Positions 39,515 to 50,515 are shown, counted from the first letter of the stretch. The stretch: 64,000 bases of DNA from Dryococelus australis (GCA_029891345.1 CM057002.1:17172295-17236294); one strand, 5' to 3'. Translations and numbers: made by a program. Notes: generated from the sequence alone by a model not told the origin.

Positions 39515-39829
39515 TCAGTGCAAATAAGGGATTTTTCTTTCCTTCTGGCTCTGTGCATATTGTTTGGCTAAACTTGTATACTGTTTTTGCAACATAACAT
39601 ATTTTCGTGAATAAATATTACATATGTGTATATATTTCACTGGTTTTACCCCACAAATTCCCAGATCTTCATAACCGTCTCCACTATATAGTTTTTGGGG
39701 TTTATATTGGTCAAATGTTGATGCCCCTAGTAAATTGAAGTTGTGTGCAATTAGTGGAGTGGAATTATACCTATTTCCAAGATTTTTTTTCGAAAAATTA
39801 TTTTTATTTGTTAATACTCTCCTAATCAC
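39515..39829 (-). CDS. Unrecognised 104-residue ORF
   Basis: The peptide has ordinary protein composition, with a basic N-terminus (KNNFSKKNLGNRYNS), a GDGYEDLGICGVKPVKYIHI centre and a helical, Gln/Lys-rich end (LQKQYTSLAKQYAQSQKERK). No domain recognised, no clear splice sites, start ambiguous. It could be an exon or transposon fragment, or chance. Confidence 0.2.
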   Translation of the reverse strand: MIRRVLTNKNNFSKKNLGNRYNSTPLIAHNFNLLGASTFDQYKPQKLYSGDGYEDLGICGVKPVKYIHICNIYSRKYVMLQKQYTSLAKQYAQSQKERKIPYLH

Positions 39830-39984
39830 TCGCCATTCTTACGGTGTATATTAATACGCACATCACAATGCTGATCCATTTGATTACACTACACACACTA
39901 ATCACAGCACATATATTATTTAACTTTTCCCTTTCTATAATAGCATAGAAACACTCGTAATTTCACACAATTATTAGATTTGAC

Positions 39985-42007
39985 ACGTGCCCTACCTCGT
40001 GAGGTAAGTGGTTACCATTCTGAGCCTGATGGGTCGTGGAAGGGTGAGATGTCGCGGGTGTCCGCTCAATGGTAGGGTACCATTGGGAATGAGAGGAGTC
40101 AAACCCCAGAATGAGGTGGATGGAGGTAGATTCCCATCCATGGAGTTCTACCCTCCTCACTATAAGAGTTGCCAATAAACGAGATGCCAGCTGTCCCGGG
40201 GATATGAAATGGTGATGCAGTTATGTAGCCATGGGGGTGGAGGCGTATGATCTGGTAGGGGTAATTCGTATAGGACGAGTGTGTCGACATTCGGGAACGG
40301 AATCTGAAGAGGGGGATGCCGCACTGGGTTTGGGAATTGTCTTGGACGGGAGTCGATTCTGTACAGTTTTTCCTGATGCCAGCTTAATCCACGCAAAAGT
40401 TCGGTAGCTCAACTTCTGCCGAGTGTTGAACCCGGATGGGCTTACCGGAGGTGAGCTTAATGATGCTGGATAGCTTACGTCTGGTTAGTCACTGGGTCCT
40501 CAGTAGTAGCGTGGGCTATAGGCGATGACAGCTTTACTTACGCGAGACGTTCTCCTGTAGGGTACGCGGGCACCTAAATGCTTGTTGATGTGTGACTTGT
40601 GTTCGAGGGGAATGAATGGTAAGATTGGCCGAGGGACGGCTTCGCTAACCTGCGGGAGGAGTTTGACCTCCGGCAGGTCACTTTCAAGACTTTGGCTCGT
40701 TCAGCTCTCTCGAGGGCACAGCATTCTTTACGCCATTGTCTACTCTGCAATCCACCCCTTCTACTATACATCAGGTCCCTTGCAACTCCACCACACACAG
40801 TTCTCTCCAACGAGAGTGTAATTACTTGACACAAAATATCCTGACACTAGAAGTCTAATGACTGGGATTTAGATACAAATAAAGGTAAACTGAAATTTAA
40901 GTTAACTCGATTTTTTATTATAGAATAGAGAAACTGGCAAGTTCCAGGTAAAATTACAATTTAATGAGCTGACTAGCTATACAATATAATGATACTTATT
41001 TTATGTGAAGGAATATAGGCGAAGGCAAGCTTCTTGATAAACACAAATGTACCAAATTTTTCCTGGCCAAATTCTATGGTCATTGAGGCAATTTCACACC
41101 CTAAATAAATTATACCAGAAGTTATCCAAGGAAGATAATCTAAGATACAGCGGCTTGTTGCCGCGGAGTCACGGAAGTTGACTTGGGTAAAGAGTTACCG
41201 GATGCATGACGTAGGATTACCTTGGACTTGGAAGTTGCTGTCCTCACGGTCAATAGGTGCAGTTGAGAAAGAGCTGTTTGCAAGCTGCTAGGAGGCTGCA
41301 GTCTGCACAGTATGCGGGATAAGGCCGTCTGGCAGGTTTCCAGGTGTAGCGCCGTATTGCAGGTCGCGGAGAGGAAGAAGAGCCTTTTCAGACTGAGTGG
41401 GAGTCTTTGCAGACTGAGGAGAGTCTTCGCAGACTAGGAGGGGCTCGCATCCTCTTTGACTGGCGAGCCTGGCTTATCTGCCGGTGCTGGATGCTGGACC
41501 TCTATTTATACTCGAAAATCTCATCATCAGCTATTCTTCGGGGATCGAGGGATAGCGTAACCTTCCAGCGCAGGGGTATGTTATCTGGGGTGCTGGAGCA
41601 CAGTTAATTTCTTATCGCCCCGCGTGGAGGCGATGATAAATTAAAACACTTTGTCCTGAGGCAGGCGGGTTGTGACGTCACAAGGTCACAGGGGTGCTGC
41701 CATCTCTGGGGGTTGTAGGAACTTCTTCCAGGGCTAAGCGACGAGTAGTAGAATATTACAAATATTTATTTTATTCTCGGGGGTGACTCTTGCAGGCAGG
41801 ATTTCGGGCGGGCAATGTAGATTGTAATGACGTGGGTAATTTACAGTTATGTAATTATCTGTCCAATGCTTGGTGTCTGTTTGCTTAATACGTTGATTTT
41901 ATTTTGCCATTGTTATGACTTCCCCGTGAGCACGGGTCGCTTATAGCTGGGGCAAAGTCGTCTGTAGAGTGCGCATTTGCACAGCGCAGCATGTTTGGCA
42001 TGCATCA
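39985..42007 (+). repeat. ~2-kb dispersed repeat, copy A
   Basis: Aligns in the same orientation with 59,385-61,486. Shared markers in order: GTCAAACCCCAGA(A/G)TGAGGTG, GATGCCAGCTGTCC, GAGTCAxxGAAxTTGACTxGGGTAAAG, TTTGCAAGCTGC, GTGGAGGCGA, AAATTAAAACAC, TCCTGAGGCAGG, CAGGGGTGC, GGAACTTCTTC, TGGGGCAAAGTCG, GCGCAGCATGTT and GGCATGCATCA. GC-rich at both ends with an AT-rich centre. No coding domain. The class is unknown: solo LTR or a non-autonomous element. Confidence 0.75.
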
Positions 42008-43878
42008 GATTTAACACTTCAAACACATTGAATTGCAATAAAACACCAGTTTAAGCACTCGTAAATTCGAAACCTCTGACACGACACAAAGCAACTAATG
42101 TCCTGCAATTTCCCACATCAACCAACATGGATGTGCAGTGTAAAGAAAACATAACATGGCATTATACATAGCCTATTATATAAACACATTCTCTTAATGG
42201 AACTCTGTACCATCTACAATATGTGTATTTATTCTACTAGTAATACGTTTTATCCTCTCGTCAATATAGAGCAGGTAAGCGTTGAGTAATTCACCAGAAT
42301 TACGTACTGTCCCGACACTGCTCTATACCTATGTTGTTTACCGGTACAACTTCAGTGCCACACTATAAATATACCCCGTAAATGACTTTTTACATATTAA
42401 CTATTCTTTGCTAACTGTATTTTTACATGTAAAACAATTCAGCGACCCAGTATAAATATACTATACATAAATTATACGTATTTTTTAGCATAAATACAGC
42501 AATCTTGATAACCCTCCTCCCAATTACATTTTAATATTTTTTTTTTACAGAAAACTACTTAGAGTCCCTCCAAAATTCCTAGTCAAAGGGCATGCACAAA
42601 AAAAAAAGAAAAAAAAAAAAGAAGATTGCAACCAAATGGCCCAGCAGGAAAACCTTCTCCTATCAAGGCGAGCCATTTTATAATACCTTTAAATAAATAT
42701 AGACCATTAATATTCTCAAGTGCCGTGAGTGATGGTATACCAGTGAGCGCGGTTAAAATTGGACTGCGATATTGGGCTGCCGACTACAAACAACAAAATT
42801 ATTCAAATCTTTCCAACCTTCTACCACAAGGCGACACCTACTAATTTTGAACGTGTGTTCTTACGGCCACCCACAACAACTTAGCACTTCTCACATTCAA
42901 TCGACTCACCACTTCCCATTTAGCAGACTCTCGTTGCACAATAATTACAATATCAAATACATTAGGCGTGATTACTTTCAACGTGACAATATGCCGCTTC
43001 ATTCAAGATTCAGTGGTACTATGGTCCCATGTTGTTCCGGCCCCCAGCAAAACGATGAAGTAACATCATAACCGGGTAGAAAGTAGTTGACAGCTCGATG
43101 CATGAAGCAAGAGTGGATATACAATATTAAAATTTATAGTGAGCACCGAAGGGGGTTTGTGGGGGGGGGGGGGGAGTGGGAGGTTAACAAGGAGAAAGGA
43201 GGGGGAACCCAAGTCTCCTGCGAGGTAGAAGATGTCACCATCGTGCCAGCAGCAAAGCGGAGTAATGAGGCGGCGCACAATTCAAACAGTGGTGCAACTA
43301 TCTTGCAGGTGTTTTTATATTGCTTGCACTAACTTAATTGACACTTACTATTTACACATACTTAATCCGTCGAGCACCATTCAAAATGTCACTCACACAT
43401 CCAGGCTATAGTCCTGCCAATCATTCTCAATGTCCAGTGCACTGAAACAGACTTTAGTCACAGACTTTACTTGCTGCACACGTGGCATTTAAACCCCGTA
43501 CAAGACCCTTAGACGCTGGGCCTTACTGCAGCGTATATTTAGTTCAGGTAGCCCAATCCAGAAGTTACTCCCTCCTTAAGTCGTGTTGAAGGTGAGGGCA
43601 ATGCCCTGAACATTCTTGAAACTATAATCCCAGACATTCAATTCTCAAGGACGGGTAGATGCACAAGTCCTGATAAGCTTATTGGGATACTCAGCACTGA
43701 TGTAGATTGTTGGTGTGTGGCAGTATTTTTATTATTTTAGTACTTATTTTTTGTTTGTGTGTGTTTTGAATGAGTCGTAATTTAGTGACTTAGTTATGTT
43801 TTGCATAGAAGCTATTGACATGAATGGTGTAGCAATTGTTAATAAGGGAAATAGTAATGTTTATTGAGTCAAATGTGC

Positions 43879-43880
<2 letters not shown>
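42008..43880. other. No recognisable gene
   Basis: AT-rich to 42,620, then mixed. A-rich tract at 42,597-42,621 and a G run at 43,161-43,174. Short frames at 42,626-43,330 show no domain. Confidence 0.4.

Positions 43881-43884
<4 letters not shown>

Positions 43885-43972
<88 letters not shown>
43885..43972. repeat. (TA)n microsatellite
   Basis: Pure TA array of about 88 bp directly upstream of the hemopexin-like exon and ending just before its splice acceptor. Confidence 0.95.
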
Positions 43973-43975
<3 letters not shown>

Positions 43976-43979
43976 CTAG

Positions 43980-44254
43980 TCTGCAACTCGTGTCTGGATA
44001 TCCAAAGGTTATTTATGATATGGGTATACCTCAGAATTCCAAAGTAAAAGCAGTTGTAAACACCTGCTCTGGGCGCACTTTTGTATTTTACTATGAATTG
44101 TATTTTATGGAACTGGACGAGTGCTTATTCAGATCTAAATCTTTCGGTTTAATTTCAAAGAAATTTCCGGGCTTACCAGCTGGGTTAGATTCAGATTTTA
44201 GATACACAAATGGATTATTGTACTTCTTCAAGAACACAGCATACTATGAATTCA
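43980..44254 (+). CDS. Hemopexin-like exon (possible matrix metalloproteinase)
   Basis: The open frame after the TA array encodes GYPKVIYDMGIP, FYYELYFMELDE, KKFPGLPAGLDSDFRY and GLLYFFKNTAYYEF. This is the repeating pattern of hemopexin blades (GYP...I...GIP...D..F...YFFK...Y), which bind extracellular proteins and end secreted or membrane matrix metalloproteinases. A splice acceptor ends at 43,979 (CTCCTAG) and a consensus donor GTGAGT starts at 44,255, giving a 275-nt internal exon. It is the best candidate host exon here, with no stop inside. Flanking exons were not found in the window, so a stray pseudogene exon remains possible. Confidence 0.55.
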
Positions 44255-44286
44255 GTGAGTTTACAAACGATGTTGACCAGAGCTGA

Positions 44287-44536
44287 CAGATTTGATCTTT
44301 CAATGTTCAATGTAAAGTGTTCTACATTACCATCTTCATACTGAGATATTCTTAATCAGTTCAAAAAACTAGTGATGCAAATGAAGGTGATCTCCATACA
44401 TTAAATTTTACTTAAATATTATTATGTTTTTAATGGGATACTTCACATTTAAAAACACTCTTATAGTATATTATATAATTTTAAAGAAAAATTATATAAC
44501 AGTAAATGTTGTTAATGGATAACCATACATTAAATA
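44287..44536. other. AT-rich left flank of Polinton copy 2
   Basis: Non-coding, between the hemopexin-like exon and the capsid gene. The element end probably lies here, but no terminal inverted repeat was matched. Confidence 0.4.
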
Positions 44537-45751
44537 CTAATAACCATACATGTTTGCGCACTGTTCGGCTTCTGTGATTCTTTCTCTTTTAACATCATAA
44601 ATTAGGTTTCTTTGGCTTACCACATTACAAATAGTTGAAGACGATGTTGCCTTATTAAAATCAACTGTAAGTTTCAGATTAGTTGGATCTTTTAGAATAG
44701 CGGTTTTTCTGTAAGAACAATCAATAACATATAATGGTCTTCTTCTAATAAATGACCCAGAGTTGAAGCACAGTTCATTATTACAATAAGGGGTGTATAG
44801 TTTAGTCTTTGAATTTCTAAAATCATTGTAAGCAATATACATCTTATCGAAAATTTTATCATCAATGTTTAAATTCAAATTCTCCTTGGGAAACACTTCA
44901 TTCCGTCCATTATTAATAGAAATATTTTTGACGAAACAAGAGTCAAACATTGAACCATGTGTGAATTGCCCAGGATCTTCTTTTCTGCTGTGCTGAAAAC
45001 CAACAATGACAAAGTCTGGCATATCGAATTGGATTGAATTGAACTGATCTTTTATATCAAACTGAAATGAGTTTGCATTAGTAGGTACTGGTTTTTCAAG
45101 ATTGCCAATAATTAAAACTAATTGGAATTTTGGAGTGTTTGTATAATTTTGCTTTAATTTCGTCTCCATAAATAGGATCGTATTCAGCAATTGTCCACAG
45201 AATTTCCATTTTCTCAATAACAATTTTACCAGCATCTGGTATATTATCTCCATCATCAGATCCATCTGCTTAGAATTTCTAATGAATGCGATCTTGTACC
45301 CACCTTTCCAGAATATTTCGTTACAATCTCTCATAAACCCAAACAAATATCTTAATGGATAGGTAATTTCGTTACACTTATCTTTCCTAACATATTTACG
45401 TAGTTCTATCCCCGACATTTGGAAGTATGCTGATTCCGATTCCGAACCTAGCAATGTATGCATCATTGTTGAAGTGATGCCAGGGTTGTCAATACTTTCG
45501 ATTATACAACCATGTTTAGAGATCTCTATTCTTGAGAACTGGAATGGGAAGAAATTCTCACAAAGATCAATAGAATCTCTTTTAGTTAGCTTATACTGTT
45601 GGTATACATAAGCTTCATTCGGATGTGAAAATGCATCGTCAATAGGAATATCAAACTCAATGCGCTTGTTGTATTCATTCAAATTATTTTTTGTTTGGTC
45701 GTTTGCCAGAAACGACTGACGCTCATAACTTTCGATTTTTTGTTGATTCAT
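44537..45751 (-). pseudogene. MCP: Capsid-like protein, probable major capsid (copy 2)
   Basis: A 404-codon frame, open throughout, homologous to 10,452-11,708. Markers: RIEFDIPIDDAFSHPNEAYV, NFFPFQFSRIEISKH, NPGITSTMMHTLL, MPDFVIVGFQHSRKED, GSMFDSCFVKNISINNGRN and RRRPLYVIDCSYRKTAIL. The family is the best candidate for the Polinton double-jelly-roll capsid protein. Although no stop occurs, about 48 codons between roughly 45,265 and 45,120 are read in the wrong frame compared with copy 1, bounded by two compensating shifts, so the open frame overstates integrity. The ATG at 45,751 follows the integrase stop (45,773) by about 21 bp on the same strand. Confidence 0.75.
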
Positions 45752-45772
45752 TAATTATATAGAAAAAAAATC

Positions 45773-46800
45773 TTAAACAACTACACTTTTCTTATCAACC
45801 CAAGAATTATGACTACTATCAAAACCTAGCCATTTAATTAGCAGCTTATTTGCTTTTCTTCGCAAAACTTTTTCCACTAAGTAGTCTTTATAATATTTGG
45901 TCTTAAGCAGCTCTGGCTCATAAAAAATACCATTAGTACATTTTTTAAATCTTTTATTCTGTATGTCATGGGGTTTGTGTGCAATACTTCACACACCTCA
46001 TATACTTCAGTGGACCAATTTGGTGTATATCCTTTTTCACACAAATTTTCACCATTACTTATACGAACTTTATCTCCTATTGCAAACTTTGGTTTAACCA
46101 TTTTTCTTTCTCCTCCATACATATTGATTAGAATAGAACTTTCATTCTTTGCATTTACATTGGTGGGTTTCATTCCGATTATACTGTGAACAGTGTTATT
46201 GTATTCACTTATTAATTTAGGTAATATAGCCACCCATTTATAGTTTCCCTGCATAGTAAATATCTTCCACATTTTCTCCTTCAATGTTCTATTAAATCTT
46301 TCTACAACACTAGATTTCTTTTTACTGTATGTTGAATAGCGTTTTATGTTGTTATTGGCCATTAATGCTTTAAATGATTTATTGTAAAATCTTTCCCTTC
46401 GTCTGTTTGTAAATGCATGGGTTTGTGATCATTCAAAATAGTTTTAAATGCTAATGTGACATTTTCACCAATTTTATCTTTGATTGGTATTGCCCATGCA
46501 TATTTGAAAAAAACATCTATCACAGTTAACATATATTTAACTTACCCTTTGTTAATTCTGTGTATACCTTTTAAAGATCCAGAATTCATCTCAACTAAAT
46601 TAGCTTGCCAAAGATCATCAATACCAAAAGATTGAACAGTTCTTCTGGGGAAGTTTTTTCGTATTGGTTCATGAATTTCATTTACAATAAAAAAATTTTA
46701 TACTTCCACGAGTGAATATTGTGTTATTGGTAACACAACATCTACAAACACATTTAATTCTTACTTTGTTTTTATTTCTAAGTTCATATGAACAAAAAAT
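45773..46800 (-). pseudogene. INT: Retroviral-type integrase with chromodomain (copy 2)
   Basis: The largest frame, 46362-45877 (161 residues), has VERFNRTLKEKMWKIFTMQG with the catalytic glutamate, a HSIIGMKPTNVNAKNE segment and a beta-rich KFAIGDKVRI...NWSTEVYEV domain. Upstream frames hold the first catalytic region, GIDDLWQANLVEMN, where the usual aspartate is Asn, and the second, LQTDEGKDF. After a frameshift near 45,930 a chromodomain reads YLVEKVLRRKANKLLIKWLG, ending at 45,773-45,775. A CxxC-type pair (CVCRCC, ~46,735) lies before the core. Chromodomain integrases can target chromatin. Stops and the D-to-N change make it inactive. Confidence 0.85.
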
Positions 46801-46844
46801 TGTAAACAATATAGAGACGAATATAGAGTGAAGAAGACAGCTAT

Positions 46845-47690
46845 TTGAAAAGTTTAAAGCTTTTAAAAAAATTTCGCCAAGATGAATATGATAAAAAAAA
46901 AAACACACAGTCAACCATTGATAGATGCGATAGAAGATTTGGGACAAAAATTGGACACGTAACAAATGAGAATAAGAACTTAATAAAAGAACTTGTTCCA
47001 TTTGCTGTTAAGAATTTAGACACCAACAGAAACATCTTTTGAAAGAAAACTGTTTGGTAAAACAGGCACCAATGAACGCTATGATGATGGCGTTAAACGA
47101 ATTGGCGATGATGATGAACGCTATGACAATGGTGTTGAATGCATTGACGATGACGATGAACACTATGACGAAGCATTGGGCTGTTTGAAAACTGATATCT
47201 CACAGTTAACTAACTACAAAACAACATTTATTGATAAGAAAGTGGCCGATTTCTTAATTGACTGCAAAGACAATGTTTTTGGACTAAAGGCTGATAAAGG
47301 TAGATTGTATATTGGTGATAGCGAAGTAACATTCATCAATGACAAATTTACTGTACATACACTGGAACTGATGGTTTGATGAAATTGCTAACGAGTAAGA
47401 AAGTAACAGAATGTGACTACAATGCAACCGACTATGAACACTATAGTCGTATCCTAGCAGATACAAACACAGTTTTTCAAAACAATGATCCAAACTTGGG
47501 AATGCCCATATCGAGTAAAGTGAATAAATGGAAAATTATTGTCAAACCTATTTACGATTCGATTAAAAAAAAATTCCCTCACCTAAAAAAGGGAAAGGTA
47601 TAAAGAAGTATACAGACTATCCCAAAGAATACTAGGATGCTTATTGACTGACTTTCCGTTATTTATGGCGAAGAAAATGCTGGAAATGAT
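46845..47690 (+). pseudogene. Accessory gene of late block, unknown function (copy 2)
   Basis: Counterpart of 9,600-10,400. N-terminal basic/Lys-rich pieces (46,845-47,042), an acidic repeat-like stretch with DDDERYDNG and DDDEHYDEA (47,060-47,170), then 47176-47379 (NVFGLKADKGRLYIGDSEVT) and, after a frameshift near 47,372, 47376-47603 (YNATDYEHYSRILADTN, WKIIVKPIYDS, ending in Lys-rich HLKKGK). Possibly the DUF8207 type (from memory). The acidic insertion GATGATGAACGCTATGA is tandemly repeated at DNA level and may be a local expansion. No known function. Confidence 0.55.
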
Positions 47691-47717
47691 AACTAGTACA
47701 ATGAAAAAGTTGGAATA

Positions 47718-48166
47718 ATGAATATGCTCAACAGCAAGTTTAGTGACGTTGTTGTGAATAATCCAAAAGGTACACCATATCTGATACGAGTGTTAAATAC
47801 AATACCACATACTTTTTGGGAGTCGGAGCATCACGGAAAAAGGTTACTCAATGGCATAATAAATTCACTACCTTTTGAGTTGCATGCACCCGGTTATCAG
47901 TACTTAGGCCTGGGTACCAGATTAAAAGAGAGAATTGAGCGTGGCGATAAACCCATTAATCCACTAGATGCGGCTGCAATGAAACATGATATAGCTTATC
48001 ATAAAGATCTAGCTGAGATATGTAGCTGACAAAGAACTAGAAAAAAAAGCGTTCAAAAGGTTAAGTTCAGATGCTGATCTCAATGAGAGATTGTGTGTGG
48101 GCTGGTGTTACTGGATCTGCGATGCATATTAAATGTAAGCTTGGTTGGAGAATTAAAATGAAATGA
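47718..48166 (+). pseudogene. Phospholipase A2-like protein (copy 2)
   Basis: The open frame 47718-48029 encodes MNMLNSKFSDVVVNN, then LHAPGYQYLGLGTRLKERIE and INPLDAAAMKHDIAYHKD. YxGxGT is the calcium-binding loop and HD in KHDIAY the catalytic pair of viral PLA2-like domains, both intact here. After a frameshift near 48,018 the tail continues in other frames (KELEKKAFKRL; GSAMHIKCKLGW) to 48,166. In parvoviruses such a domain releases particles from endosomes; a like role in a Polinton virion is inference. It lies first among four co-oriented small genes. Confidence 0.8.
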
Positions 48167-48186
48167 TAAAATATTTGTTATAATAA

Positions 48187-48594
48187 ATGAAAGTAAAATA
48201 CTTTGTATTTCAAGTTCCTAACTATGAGTTGAAGGGTTTGAATATTGATTTTTTCCTAATGAAAGACCAACTGGATCATAAAAACAAGAAATTAAAGGAG
48301 GACAAAGGGATGACTATCACAATTTCAGTTCCACAGCTTAAGAAACTGTCCAAAGAAATGAAAACTGGAAATGGTTTGACAGTTCACAAGGGCGGATTTT
48401 TACCCTTAATTTTTGCAGCATTGGGAGCTCTAGGAGCGTTAGCTGGCGGTGCATCATCTATCGCTACATCAGTAATTAATGATAAGAAGAAAAACCAAGA
48501 ATAGGAAGAACAACACAGGTATAATTTAGCTATGGAGGAATACGACAAGGGATTGAAGAATGTTAAGTGGGGTAAGAATGTTAAAAAAAAGTAA
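48187..48594 (+). pseudogene. Small Gly/Ala-rich virion-core-like protein (copy 2)
   Basis: About 135 codons interrupted by a single TAG (48,502-48,504). MKVKYFVFQVPNYELKGLNI is followed by a basic stretch with PQLKKLSKEMKTGNGLTVHK. Then comes a small-residue patch, FAALGALGALAGGASSIATS, then a charged tail with EEQHRYNLAMEEYDKGLKN and a final Lys run. It matches 8,654-9,071. The arrangement suggests a membrane-active or core protein of the particle; this is inference. It is nearly intact compared with its neighbours, 21 bp after the PLA2-like gene. Confidence 0.55.
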
Positions 48595-48665
48595 CTCCAC
48601 TCAGTAACTTTGATATTGATCAAATGGTTAAAAAATTAAACATTAAAAATTTTTGAGGTGTGTTT

Positions 48666-49010
48666 ATGATTGATGAGCTTACTTAACACGCCACTCGATA
48701 ATGAATGTGGGATTGTTAATCTAGATGTTTCAACCAACTCTGGTGCACACTTGGTATACTATTGGAAAAAGGCAAACAACAAATATTATTTTGATTCATT
48801 TGGTGGAAATCCACCCCGACAATATCATATCTCGGAAGTAATATTTTTTATAACAATGGTAGAATTCAAAATTTCAATCAAGTAACTTGTGGTCATTTGT
48901 GTGTAATTGTGCTAAATCACTTTTCACGAAATTTTAAATTTCCAAAAATTACTTCACTATTAATAAACAATGGATATATGTGGAAATGCATTAATGAGCT
49001 CTTGGATTGA
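48666..49010 (+). pseudogene. PRO: Adenovirus-type cysteine protease (copy 2)
   Basis: NTPLDNECGIVNLDVSTNSG, then GAHLVYYWKK (catalytic His), YYFDSFGGNPP, and after a frameshift near 48,840 FNQVTCGHLCVIVLNHFSRN with the catalytic cysteine. Motif order and spacing match adenovirus-type (adenain-like) maturation proteases of Polintons. A second frameshift lies close to the start (48,680). The end (stop 49,008-49,010) overlaps the likely start of the fibre-like gene by about 17 bp, showing compact late-gene packing. All catalytic-region residues are present, but the frame is broken. Confidence 0.85.
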
Positions 49011-49534
49011 AGATCAAATTAAAGAACTCACGAACAATGATACAAGTACTTAGAAGATCAATCCTAATGATTTTGTTTCCAACACACAGTTCAACGACTT
49101 TATAGTCACACTGACAAGAAATAAAGGATCATTGGATAAAGCTTATCTTACTTACTTGGAAGTAGATAATTATATTGATTTTGAACAAAAAAGACTTAAG
49201 ACATGTGGGAGATCCCATTGCACCGATGGATGCAATCAATTTAGAGTACTATCAGAAAAACAGAATTAACATTATTCGTTTAGTTGGAAAATACAGTTCA
49301 AAAGAAAAAATATTTTACTTTGATAATCGAATAGAATATTTTTTTATGAGAGATGGAACTATAGTTGAAATAATAATAAAACCAGAAAAATATAAAAGTA
49401 TTATCAACTTATATCATCAACGGAAAAAAATTGACGTGTATAAAACTTTTGATGTATACCCTGATGATATGATATATTTTAAAATACCAAAGCCCACAAT
49501 GTACCCAAAGGTACAATTGTGTTTATTGAAATAG
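48994..49534 (+). pseudogene. Fibre-like gene (copy 2)
   Basis: Starts MSSWIEDQIKELTNND, stop at 49,051-49,053, continues in the same frame (NPNDFVSNTQFNDFIVTLTR), then shifts to the frame 49175-49534 with KKDLRHVGDPIAPMDAINLE followed by YYQKN and a 90-residue C-terminal part. DPxxxxDAxxxxY is the stalk-start motif also seen at ~7,500 in copy 1. The long V(N/E)SKY stalk of copy 1 is absent, so this copy is shorter. A receptor-binding fibre role is inferred from motif and repeats only. Confidence 0.45.
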
Positions 49535-49640
49535 CTATGGTATATGAATACATTTAAAAAGATCAGATTATGTTAGTTTTTAATGGAAACACTTCCATTA
49601 AAAACAAAAAAAAAACTTACTTGTAATGTAAATCTTATAA

Positions 49641-49857
49641 TCTAAGAATTTAAAAAGTATTTAATTTTATTACAGTGTACAACCCGGGCTCTGAAAAATG
49701 GTGTTGCAAGTGAATGTAATGGAAAAATATAAGAAGCCGTTGGGTAAGGGACCCAACCTTAAGAATGCACAATCTCGCACTGTTTTTATTAGAGAGCCCG
49801 GGTTGTACACCGTAGTAAAATCTAAGAATTTGAAAAGTCTTTAATTTTACTACGGTA
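49641..49857. terminator. Nested hairpin with flanking direct repeats at convergent junction
   Basis: Arms 49,664-49,692 and 49,793-49,821 are reverse complements over 29 bp with two mismatches; their core GTACAACCCGGGCTCT is perfect. A small perfect hairpin GTTGGGT/ACCCAAC (49,739-49,757) lies in the loop. Outside, 49,641-49,677 and 49,821-49,857 are near-identical direct repeats starting TCTAAGAATTT. The structure separates the plus-strand fibre gene from the minus-strand ATPase. It may act as a bidirectional transcript end, or be a small inserted element. Confidence 0.6.
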
Positions 49858-50515
49858 CTTACCTTTATTTAACTTACAAGTCATATCTATTGTAACAAAA
49901 CCATATTCATTATTCCAACATTTTGAACAAATCTCCCTAAATTTTTCAAACGACATATCACCACCAACAAAATCACTATGAACATGTTTCAGATTTGTAT
50001 CCTCTTGTCTGAATATGCAAAGAAAATTGGCATTGTCTCTTAAGCTGCTTAGGTACTTTGGAGTATGTCTGGGCTGAATAGAAACAATCAATATCTTTGT
50101 GTCTACCGCTAGTAAAGTAATCCCTTACCATATTTTGGTTTTCAAGTATATCATCGAAAACAACTACAGACTCTCTATGACATTCATTTACAGCAACCAT
50201 TTCTTCATTTGATGGAAAGAAGTATGCTATCGGTTCATTAAATAATTTTGATGCTACATCTATATCTTTCTTTAAATTTATATATTTTGGTTGGTTCAGA
50301 CTTTTTGAACATACATAGAGAGTACCAAGTCCAACCATCCCTGAGTATATATAAAATTATCTCATAAATGTAGTTTTTCCACAGTTACTAGGGCCCACTT
50401 TCAAACATCTAATATTATTGAGTAATAATTCTCCATGACGTTTTGTTGATACAGTCTTGTCCGGTATTTTAATTTTAATATCCCAGTCTACATGGTTCAT
50501 GTTTTTCTTGCTCAT
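49822..50515 (-). pseudogene. ATP: FtsK/HerA-type packaging ATPase (copy 2)
   Basis: ATG at 50,515 (MSKKNMNHVDWDIKIKIPDK), Walker A GPSNCGKTTF near 50,393-50,364, then a stop a few codons later. The frame 50338-49976 holds KSLNQPKYINLKKDIDVA, Walker B-like VVVFDDIL and DCFYSAQTYSKVPKQL. After a frameshift near 50,030, 50091-49822 has CIFRQEDTNLKHVHSDFVGG and MSFEKFREICSKCW. This is the genome-packaging ATPase of Polinton-type viruses. The P-loop is intact, unlike copy 1. It is divergent from the minor-capsid gene 37 bp away. Confidence 0.85.
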
